Source: a bacterium (lineage in GTDB: Bacteria; Krumholzibacteriota; Krumholzibacteria; LZORAL124-64-63). Taken from it: DNA of 6,050 nucleotides. Under the pieces are notes generated by a model. The model did no database searches and was not told the DNA's origin. It worked only from the letters and a program-made list of their open reading frames with translations. Numbering within the stretch: position 1 is the stretch's first letter; the number at the start of each line of letters is the position of its first letter. Shown here piece after piece: positions 1-5,123 of this stretch. Location: contig JAUUZX010000112.1 in NCBI GenBank assembly GCA_030592025.1, positions 1 through 6,050 of the forward strand. Direction: 5' to 3'. The position numbers and the translations under genes are program-made.

Positions 1-397
1 AATCCCGCACGAGAACCGGCAAGTGCATGACGACCTCGTCCGCCGGCAGCAGCGCCCGCCCCCGCAGCACGGGATCGTCCCGCAGGGTCGGCTCATCCGC
101 CCGCAGCAGGCCGTGGACGAGCTTGCGGATGAGCTTCCGCCGCGCAGGTTCGACGTCCATGAACGGGTTCAGCACCGGGTGGCTGAACATGCCCCGGGGC
201 AGACCCGCGTCCTCGAGCAGACCCGCGTCCTCGAGCACCGACATGTCGACGACCAGGTCACCGATGCGCGTGCCGATGCGCCGCCCCGAGCGGGGGCCCG
301 GAGCGAACACTCCGTAGGGCAGGTTCTGAATGGGGAAGTGGCTGTTCGCGGGCACGTCCACGAAGGAGCGCACCGAGGGGTCGACGGTCGGATCCAT
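1..397 (-). CDS. fahA: Fumarylacetoacetase, N-terminal part (cut by left window edge)
   Basis: The enzyme hydrolyses fumarylacetoacetate to fumarate and acetoacetate, the last step of homogentisate breakdown in the cytoplasm. I translated the minus strand from 397 to the edge and found 132 open codons without a stop. Residues 19-31 read SHFPIQNLPYGVF, the hallmark opening of the family (SDFPIHNLPYGVF in mammals). IGDLVVDMSVL (45-55), a NPFM segment (77-80) and LRDDPVLR (105-112) follow, as in the family's N-terminal SH3-like domain. The visible part ends at MHLPVLVRD (124-132), just before the metal-binding and catalytic domain, so catalytic residues cannot be checked. The start at 397 is chosen because the in-frame ATG at 409 overlaps the only AAAGGA ribosome site. 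The gene is last in the hppD-hmgA-orf operon. Residues 55-66 contain a duplicated LLEDAG-type unit. Identification is firm although the gene is partial. Confidence 0.93.
   Translation of the reverse strand, partial: MDPTVDPSVRSFVDVPANSHFPIQNLPYGVFAPGPRSGRRIGTRIGDLVVDMSVLEDAGLLEDAGLPRGMFSHPVLNPFMDVEPARRKLIRKLVHGLLRADEPTLRDDPVLRGRALLPADEVVMHLPVLVRD
199..236 (-). repeat. Perfect 18-bp tandem duplication inside fahA
   Basis: The 18-bp unit agacccgcgtcctcgagc occurs at 201-218 and again at 219-236, with the preceding GC also matching. It stays in frame and duplicates a six-residue unit (LEDAGL LEDAGL) at residues 55-66 of the fumarylacetoacetase, in a surface stretch just after the conserved DMSVL. 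Confidence 0.9.
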
Positions 398-408
398 GGC
401 GCAGGCCA

Positions 409-414
409 TCCTTT
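409..414 (-). promoter_or_regulatory. Ribosome binding site deciding the fahA start
   Basis: The minus strand reads AAAGGA here, 11 nt before the ATG at 397 and overlapping the in-frame ATG at 409. The nearer ATG has no usable spacing, so the 397 start is preferred, although 11 nt is on the long side. hmgA uses the same AAAGGA hexamer. Confidence 0.5.
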
Positions 415-424
415 CGGTCGGGGC

Positions 425-1375
425 TCAGAGGAGCCCGAGTTGGGTGAGATCATCCCGGGGTTCGGCGAAGGAACAGCTGCCGAATCCGCCCAGCCAGCGC
501 CGGCGGACGTCGCCCAGCGCGTCGGCGTCCAGGCTGTGCCCGCGCCAGGCGAAGCCCTCGTCGGTGAAGACGAAGGCCCCAGGGTCCGTCTCGGCCACGC
601 AGGCGGCGATGTCCGCCGGGGCGAGATCGGCGCCCCAGGCCAGGGCCGCGGCGCCGAAGACATTCAGGAATCCGTGCATCATGACATGCGGGTCATGGGC
701 CTGGAACCGCACTGGATGGTGCAGCCCGGCCGTGGCCTTCAGGGGCACGCCCAGATCCCGGGCTGTGGCGATGAAGGTCGCCATCCTTTCCACCGGTGGG
801 AAGGCCCCGGCCACCAGGCCGCCGCACCGGATCTTGGCCCCGACACGGGGGAATGCGCCGCCGGTCTCCGCGAAGGCGGCGATGGCGGCCAACACCGCGG
901 CATCATCCCCGTCGGCGGGGGCCTCCAGGTACAGATGGCGCCCGCCGAGATCCGCCTCGGCCAGCGCCTCGCCCAGGCGCGCGACGAAGGCCCAGGCTCC
1001 GTCCGCCGCGGCCGCCACCGGCAGCGGGGACTCGAGCACCTCCACGGGGGTGGCGCCGTCCGCCGCCCCTTCGAAGTTCGCCACGGCCGCACCCTGGTCC
1101 GGCACGGCGGCCAGAGCCGCCGCCGGGCCGTCGCCCGCCCCCACGAGGACGGTGCAGGCCCAGGTCTCGCCGGCAGGCCGGACGTCCGCCATGACCCCGA
1201 CCAACATCCTCAGACGTGCCGCCGGGGCGATAAAGCGGCCGAGCATCCACGAGGCGGCCTCCGCCCGATGGGCGGCGTAGGTCGCCACGGCGATCCGTGG
1301 TTCGAGGGTCGCCGGCGGGAACAGGCCCGCGTAGTCGACGAGGCCGGTCATGAGGGCCCGCAACGCGTCACTCAC
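425..1375 (-). CDS. Uncharacterised protein in homogentisate operon, 316 aa
   Basis: I cannot assign a function. The protein is soluble-looking, with no signal peptide or membrane segment. It has compact motifs typical of a conserved family: VDYAGLFPPA (13-22), LGRFIAP (45-51), VGAKIRCGG (178-186), PLKATAGLHHPVR (211-223), HGFLNVF (234-240) and a C-terminal FGSCSFAEPRDDL (298-310). Alternating strand/helix stretches and buried lysines in K-I-R-C-G-G and L-K-A-T-A-G suggest an alpha/beta-barrel enzyme, with Lys181, Lys213, His219, His220 and His234 as candidate active-site residues; this is inference. The GTG start overlaps the hmgA stop by 4 nt (GTGA) and has a GGAGG site 7 nt upstream, so translation is probably coupled to hmgA. 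It lies between hmgA and fahA, where maleylacetoacetate isomerase would be expected. It lacks the SSxC-type motif and fold pattern of the glutathione-dependent zeta-class isomerase. That the gene is real is well supported; its role is open. Confidence 0.9.
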   Translation of the reverse strand: MSDALRALMTGLVDYAGLFPPATLEPRIAVATYAAHRAEAASWMLGRFIAPAARLRMLVGVMADVRPAGETWACTVLVGAGDGPAAALAAVPDQGAAVANFEGAADGATPVEVLESPLPVAAAADGAWAFVARLGEALAEADLGGRHLYLEAPADGDDAAVLAAIAAFAETGGAFPRVGAKIRCGGLVAGAFPPVERMATFIATARDLGVPLKATAGLHHPVRFQAHDPHVMMHGFLNVFGAAALAWGADLAPADIAACVAETDPGAFVFTDEGFAWRGHSLDADALGDVRRRWLGGFGSCSFAEPRDDLTQLGLL

Positions 1376-2544
1376 ACCGGATCCTCCCCCAGCCAGGAAC
1401 GACCGTAGTCGGCATCATCGCAGGGCAACGCCGGACGCGCCACCACGAGGGGCGCGAAGGTGTCGATCATGACGGCGAGCTCGTCCGTTTCCCGTTGGCC
1501 GATGGAGGCCTCGATGCGGCCGGGTTGGGGGCCGTGGGGCAGGCCGTCGGGATGAAGGGTGATCGACCCGAACTCGACGCCCGTGCGGCTCATGAACTCG
1601 TCCTTGCCGTAGTAGATGACCTCGTCGGTCATGACGTTCGAGTGGTTGTAGGGGGCCGGCACCGCCTCCGGATGGAAGTCGTAGAGGCGCGGCACGAAGG
1701 AGCACAGCACGAAGGCGTCGGTCTCGAAGGTCTGGTGCACCGGCGGCGGCTGGTGCAGGCGGCCCACGATGGGCTCGAAGTCGTGGATGCTCAGGGCCCA
1801 GGGGTAGTAGCAGCCGTCCCAACCCACGGTGTCGAACGGGTGGTGGTCCATGACGACCCGGTGGCAGGTGTCCCCGGTGCGGGTGATGATCTCGCAGGGA
1901 CCGGTCGCGTCGTGCATGACCAGTTCCCCGGGCGCGCGGATATCCCGTTCGCAGAAGGGGCTGTGCTCCAAGAGTTGGCCATGGGGACTGCGGTAGCGCC
2001 CCGGGGTGCGCACGTAACTGCTGCTCTCGATGACCAGGTGGATCTGCGAAGCTCCCGCGTCGGGCACGAGGCGGTGGATGATCCCCCGCGGGATGACCAG
2101 GTAGTCCCCCTGGCGGTAGGGCAGGCTGCCGAACTGGGACTCCAGGACGCCGCTCCCCACGGACACGTAGACGATCTCATCGGCCCGGGCGTTGCGGTAG
2201 AGGAAGTCGTCGGCCTGCCGCGGTCGGGACAGGGAGACGGCCACGTCGTCGTTGAACATCAGCAACGCCCGGTCCCGCACGGCGCTGCCGCCGCCGAGCT
2301 CCAGGCGGTGGGTGCGCAGGTGGCGCATGCGCAGCGTCGGGTCCGGATCGGCCTCGCGGGGCGTGGTCCAGGCCACCTCCACCCTGGTCACCGACGTGGG
2401 GCGACGCCGGGTGTAGAGCAGCGACTGCAGCCCCCCGAAGCCCAGGTTGCCCATGAGGTGCTCGTAGTGGATGCCGCCGCCCTCCTTGGGGAAGACCACG
2501 TGGCGCTTGGCCGGCACATCGCCCAGCCGGTGGTAGAAAGGCAT
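1372..2544 (-). CDS. hmgA: Homogentisate 1,2-dioxygenase (short bacterial type, 390 aa)
   Basis: This Fe(II) enzyme opens the homogentisate ring to give maleylacetoacetate. Recognisable blocks are GGGIHYEHLMGNLGFGG (22-38), HPFDTVGWDG (235-244), PAPYNHSNVMTDE (296-308) and LPHGPQPG (335-342). By comparison with the human enzyme, His301, the acidic pair Asp307/Glu308 and His337 are the expected iron ligands, and His264 matches the catalytic base His292. The fold is a double cupin; the N-terminal cupin has the ESQFGSLPYRQGDYLVIPRG stretch (135-154). The protein is shorter than the roughly 440-residue human/Pseudomonas form, as in many other bacteria. The start at 2544 (MPFYHRLG) is preferred to the upstream in-frame GTG at 2586 because AAAGGA lies 6 nt upstream and the extra 14 residues are not family-like. 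It is second in the operon, 44 nt after hppD, and overlaps the next gene by 4 nt. Confidence 0.96.
   Translation of the reverse strand: MPFYHRLGDVPAKRHVVFPKEGGGIHYEHLMGNLGFGGLQSLLYTRRRPTSVTRVEVAWTTPREADPDPTLRMRHLRTHRLELGGGSAVRDRALLMFNDDVAVSLSRPRQADDFLYRNARADEIVYVSVGSGVLESQFGSLPYRQGDYLVIPRGIIHRLVPDAGASQIHLVIESSSYVRTPGRYRSPHGQLLEHSPFCERDIRAPGELVMHDATGPCEIITRTGDTCHRVVMDHHPFDTVGWDGCYYPWALSIHDFEPIVGRLHQPPPVHQTFETDAFVLCSFVPRLYDFHPEAVPAPYNHSNVMTDEVIYYGKDEFMSRTGVEFGSITLHPDGLPHGPQPGRIEASIGQRETDELAVMIDTFAPLVVARPALPCDDADYGRSWLGEDPV
1383..1387 (-). promoter_or_regulatory. Strong Shine-Dalgarno inside hmgA for the downstream gene
   Basis: The minus strand reads GGAGG within a G-rich run, 7 nt before the GTG at 1375. 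It lies inside the final codons of hmgA and supports the GTG start over the internal ATG at codon 9. Confidence 0.7.
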
Positions 2545-2550
2545 GATCGG

Positions 2551-2556
2551 TCCTTT
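2551..2556 (-). promoter_or_regulatory. Ribosome binding site deciding the hmgA start
   Basis: The minus strand reads AAAGGA 6 nt before the ATG at 2544. This favours the MPFYHRLG start over a longer in-frame version beginning at 2586, only 3 nt before the hppD stop codon. Confidence 0.7.
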
Positions 2557-2588
2557 GGCTCGAGGTGACGCCCGTTGCCGGTGCACCC

Positions 2589-3665
2589 CTACAGGTTACC
2601 GCGCTTGGCCTGCTCCTGCTCGATGGTCATGAAGAGGGCCCTGAAATTGCCCTTGCCGAAGCTCTCGCTGCCGGCACGCTGGATGATCTCGATGAAGAAC
2701 GTGGGGCGGTCCTGCAGGGGGCGCGTGAAGAGCTGCAGCAGGTAGCCCTCTTCGTCGGCGTCCACGAGGATGCCCAGCTCCTTCACCCGGTCCGGGTCCT
2801 CGGCGATCTCCCCCACGGTCTCCCAGACGGTGTCGTAGTAGCCGTCGGGGAAGGCCAGGAACTCGACCCCGTTGGCCCGCAGCGCCTCGATGGTGGCCAG
2901 GATGTCATCGGTCTTCAGGGCCAGGTGCTGCACGCCGGGGGTGAGGTTGGCGTCGATGTACTCCTGGATCTGGCTCTTGCGACGCCCGTCGGCCGGTTCG
3001 TTGATGGGGAACTTGATCTGCCGGTCGTCCGTGGCCACCACCGTGCTGCGCAGGGCGGTGAACTCGGTGGAGATGTCCTTGTCGTCGTAGGAAACGAAGC
3101 GGCCCATGCCGAGGACCTCGTCGTACCACTTGACCCAGTTGTCCATCTGGCGGTCCTCGACGTTGCCGACGATGTGGTCGATGCACTGCAGCCCGACGCC
3201 GCGGCCCTTGATCTCATTCACTTCGTAACCCGGCAGGAAGCCCCGGTAGCCGTCGCGCTGGATGAAGGTGTGGATGACCTCGCCGTAGGTCTGGATCTTG
3301 GCCACCTGGACCGCGCCCAGCTCGTCGCGGAGTTCGTGGGGAGGTCGATCCGACACGGCGCCCTTGGCCACGGTCGCGTCGTGGACGGCGGCCGCGTCCG
3401 CCACTTCGAAGGCGATGTCCCGGACCCCGTCCCCGTGCAGCGTGAGCCAGATGTTCAGGGCGTCGTCGTGGTAGAGGGGGGTGGTGAAGACCAGCCAGAT
3501 GTCCCCCTGGCGCAGCACGTAGGATGCGCGCTTGGGGTACCCGGTCTCGGGGCCCCGGTAGGCCACTTGATCAAACCCGAAGGCGGTGCGGTAGAAGTAG
3601 GCCGCCTGCTTGGCGTTGCCCACGACGAACTCGACGTGGTGGATGCGCTCGAGGACTTTGGTCAT
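2589..3665 (-). CDS. hppD: 4-hydroxyphenylpyruvate dioxygenase, 358 aa
   Basis: This enzyme converts 4-hydroxyphenylpyruvate, the transamination product of tyrosine, to homogentisate using Fe(II) and O2, with decarboxylation, side-chain shift and ring hydroxylation. Two vicinal-oxygen-chelate domains are visible: the N-terminal one opens at IHHVEFVVGNAKQAAYFY (8-25) and the C-terminal one at CIDHIVGNVE (161-170). The iron triad is His164 (CIDH), His247 (GVQHLALKT) and Glu326 (FFIEIIQR). The C-terminal gating helix region SFGKGNFRALFMTIEQEQAKRGNL (335-358) is complete and strongly family-like. Length is normal for bacterial HPPD. The ATG at 3665 has GAGGAGA upstream (AGGAG, 9 nt spacing). It is the first gene of the operon and faces a perfect TTGACA box at 3728-3733. 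The close paralogue 4-hydroxymandelate synthase is unlikely given the hmgA and fahA neighbours. Confidence 0.98.
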   Translation of the reverse strand: MTKVLERIHHVEFVVGNAKQAAYFYRTAFGFDQVAYRGPETGYPKRASYVLRQGDIWLVFTTPLYHDDALNIWLTLHGDGVRDIAFEVADAAAVHDATVAKGAVSDRPPHELRDELGAVQVAKIQTYGEVIHTFIQRDGYRGFLPGYEVNEIKGRGVGLQCIDHIVGNVEDRQMDNWVKWYDEVLGMGRFVSYDDKDISTEFTALRSTVVATDDRQIKFPINEPADGRRKSQIQEYIDANLTPGVQHLALKTDDILATIEALRANGVEFLAFPDGYYDTVWETVGEIAEDPDRVKELGILVDADEEGYLLQLFTRPLQDRPTFFIEIIQRAGSESFGKGNFRALFMTIEQEQAKRGNL

Positions 3666-3690
3666 GTCAGCGATCTCCTCTCATGAAAAG

Positions 3691-3705
3691 CTGTATTCGA
3701 GACAG
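3691..3705. promoter_or_regulatory. Imperfect inverted repeat CTGT-N7-ACAG, possible operator
   Basis: CTGTATTCGAGACAG has matching 4-nt arms and partly symmetric centre, and falls at or just downstream of the likely -10 box of the operon promoter. A bound repressor here would block initiation. It could equally be chance. Confidence 0.3.
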
Positions 3706-3733
3706 GATTAGTGGCGTTTCAACCGAATGTCAA
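3705..3733 (-). promoter_or_regulatory. Probable promoter of the hppD-hmgA-orf-fahA operon
   Basis: The minus strand has a perfect sigma-70 -35 box TTGACA (3728-3733). The -10 candidates are CACTAATCC-like: TAATCC (3705-3710) at 17 nt or ACTAAT (3707-3712) at 15 nt. The -10 is a poor match, which suits a promoter that needs an activator. Transcription would begin near 3697-3700, leaving a leader of about 30 nt before hppD. Confidence 0.55.
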
Positions 3734-3736
3734 CCG
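3719..3736 (-). repeat. Direct repeat over the operon -35 box
   Basis: On the minus strand CGGTTGA occurs twice (3730-3736 and 3719-3725) with 4 nt between copies, an 11-bp period. One copy overlaps the TTGACA box. Same-face spacing at a -35 box is typical of a regulator site, but no regulator gene is in the window, so this is inference. Confidence 0.45.
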
Positions 3737-3784
3737 CCGGGACAACGCTCCGCGCCCCGTCCCCCCTCGCGGCTGTCCCCGGCG

Positions 3785-3794
3785 ACGGATCCGT
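3785..3794. repeat. 10-bp perfect palindrome ACGGATCCGT
   Basis: The sequence equals its own reverse complement and touches the candidate plus-strand -35 TTGTAA (3794-3799). A 10-bp palindrome is expected by chance in roughly one of five regions this size, so operator function is only a possibility. Confidence 0.3.
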
Positions 3795-3824
3795 TGTAAC
3801 CTGGACCTTGAAAACACGTAGGAT
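3794..3824 (+). promoter_or_regulatory. Weak promoter candidate for the carrier gene
   Basis: TTGTAA (3794-3799) and TAGGAT (3819-3824) are separated by 19 nt. Both hexamers match consensus only partly and the spacer is long. It is the best pair seen on the plus strand before the ATG at 3873. Confidence 0.25.
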
Positions 3825-3872
3825 GCGAGGCAGGACGCACCCCGGCCGAGGACAGGCACCATCGTCAATTTC

Positions 3873-5123
3873 ATGCACCGCACCCTGGCCCTCAGGCCGG
3901 GCGAAACCGGCCCGGTCATCCTGTCCGGCCTGCTGTTCTATCTCCTGATGTCCGGCTACTACATCCTGCGGCCCATCCGCGACGAGTTGGGCATCGACGG
4001 CGGCGAGGAACTGCTCCACACCCTTTTTCTGGTGACCCTCGGCGTAACGGCGATGGCGGCGCCGGCGGTCGGCTGGCTCGTGCGGCGCTTCCGGCGTGCG
4101 GTGTTCCTGCCCTTGGCCCTGCGCTTCTTCGGCGCAAACCTCGTGCTCTTCTTCCTGGCCCTGAAACTGGCCGACGGCGCCGTACTCATGGTGGCGGGGC
4201 GCGTCTTCTTCGTATGGCTGAGCGTGTTCAACCTGGCCGTGCTGTCGTTGTTCTGGTCCTTCATGGCCGATGGCTTCGGCTACGAGCGCAGCCGCCGCCT
4301 GTTCGGCATGATCGCGGTGGCCGGCACCATCGGGGCCATTTCCGGCGCGGGGCTGACGACGACCCTCGTCGACCTGGTGGGGCGGCCCAATCTGCTGCTC
4401 ATCGCCATCGCGTTCATCGAGGCGGCGGCCCGCTGCGTCGGCCCCCTGTCCCGCCGCTTCGAGGCCACCGTGCCGGCCGACGCGCCCACTCCGAGCGAGA
4501 TGGACCTCGAGGACTCGGGCATCCTGGCCGGCATCACCCGCACCGTCCGCTCCCCGTACCTGCTGGCCATCGCCGGCTACATCCTGCTCTACACCCTGAT
4601 GGTGACCTTCCTCTACTTCGAGCAGGCCCGCATCGTGGCCGAGAACGTCGCCGGGCGCGACGCGCGCACGGCCTTCCTGGGCTCCATCGACCTCTGGGCC
4701 AACGTGCTGACCCTGGCCGCCCAACTGCTCCTGACGGGCCGCCTCATGGCGCGACTGGGCAGCGGTCCCCTGCTGGTGCTGCTGCCGGTGGTGTTCGGGG
4801 CGGGGTTCGCGATCCTGGGCTGGCGTTCGTCGACGACGGTGCTCGTGGTGTTCCAGGCCGTGCGGAGGGCCGCCAACTACGCCCTGGCCAAGCCCGCCCG
4901 GGAAACCCTCTTCACGGTGATCCCCCGGGAGGACCGCTACAAGGCCAAGAACTTCATCGACACCTTCGTGTACCGGGGCGGGGACGCACTGGGTTCCCTC
5001 GTGATCGCGGCGGTGGCGTCGGTCACCTGGATCGCCCTGCCCCTGGTGGGGGCCTGGGCCGTGCTTTCCCTGCACCTCGGCCGTCGGCAGAAAAAACTCG
5101 CCGACCGCCTGGACGGCACCTAG
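3873..5123 (+). CDS. ATP/ADP translocase-like (COG3202-type) membrane carrier, 416 aa
   Basis: This is a polytopic inner-membrane protein with about 11-12 hydrophobic segments (roughly 14-33, 49-70, 76-98, 104-130, 144-163, 172-190, 228-249, 268-290, 298-316, 320-338 and one or two within 373-402). The opening SGYYILRPIRDELG (27-40) and the late motif PREDRYKAKNFIDTFVYRGGDALG (351-374) are typical of the bacterial relatives of NTT-type nucleotide carriers, usually annotated as MFS transporters. A charged loop (191-227) separates the two halves. The substrate is unknown; free-living members have not, to my knowledge, been shown to exchange nucleotides. The ATG at 3873 is the only standard start after the in-frame TAG at 3819, yet it has no good Shine-Dalgarno; the nearest purine-rich stretch (3848-3856) is 16 nt or more away. 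It is divergent from hppD and its stop overlaps that of the deiminase gene. Confidence 0.85.
   Translation: MHRTLALRPGETGPVILSGLLFYLLMSGYYILRPIRDELGIDGGEELLHTLFLVTLGVTAMAAPAVGWLVRRFRRAVFLPLALRFFGANLVLFFLALKLADGAVLMVAGRVFFVWLSVFNLAVLSLFWSFMADGFGYERSRRLFGMIAVAGTIGAISGAGLTTTLVDLVGRPNLLLIAIAFIEAAARCVGPLSRRFEATVPADAPTPSEMDLEDSGILAGITRTVRSPYLLAIAGYILLYTLMVTFLYFEQARIVAENVAGRDARTAFLGSIDLWANVLTLAAQLLLTGRLMARLGSGPLLVLLPVVFGAGFAILGWRSSTTVLVVFQAVRRAANYALAKPARETLFTVIPREDRYKAKNFIDTFVYRGGDALGSLVIAAVASVTWIALPLVGAWAVLSLHLGRRQKKLADRLDGT
5120..5123. other. Shared palindromic stop CTAG of two convergent genes
   Basis: The plus-strand carrier gene stops with TAG at 5121-5123 and the minus-strand deiminase gene stops with TAG read from 5122 to 5120. 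The four bases CTAG serve both. No hairpin-plus-T-run terminator is visible nearby, so any transcript end must fall inside the opposite gene. Confidence 0.9.

Larger units (their letters stand above)
3666..3872. promoter_or_regulatory. Divergent intergenic control region between hppD and the carrier gene
   Basis: This is the only sizeable non-coding gap in the window (207 bp), and it lies between two divergent genes. It is visibly less GC-rich than the genes near its hppD end (3680-3735). It holds the operon promoter candidate, repeats that could bind a regulator, a palindrome and a weak plus-strand promoter candidate, listed separately. No small ORF or structured RNA was convincing. Confidence 0.75.

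Noticed and set aside
425..1375. Calling the unknown gene a glutathione-dependent maleylacetoacetate isomerase
   Set aside because: It lacks the SSxC-type N-terminal motif and the usual length near 215 residues of zeta-class enzymes; only a functional replacement is conceivable.
23..1408. Long plus-strand open frame (461 codons) antisense to the unknown gene and fahA
   Set aside because: Low-complexity R/G/H/A-rich translation with no domain, opposite to well-supported genes; a GC-driven shadow.
2545..2588. Internal promoter or hairpin between hppD and hmgA
   Set aside because: Only an 8-bp palindrome GGTGCACC (2580-2587) overlapping the gene edge; too short and no promoter hexamers.
1495..3686. 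Two consecutive plus-strand open frames antisense to hmgA and hppD
   Set aside because: They mirror the codon structure of hmgA and hppD on the other strand and have no recognisable motif or ribosome site.
3691..3705. SOS (LexA) box
   Set aside because: Arms match CTGT/ACAG but the spacing is 7 instead of 8 and the gene has no DNA-repair link; kept only as a generic dyad.
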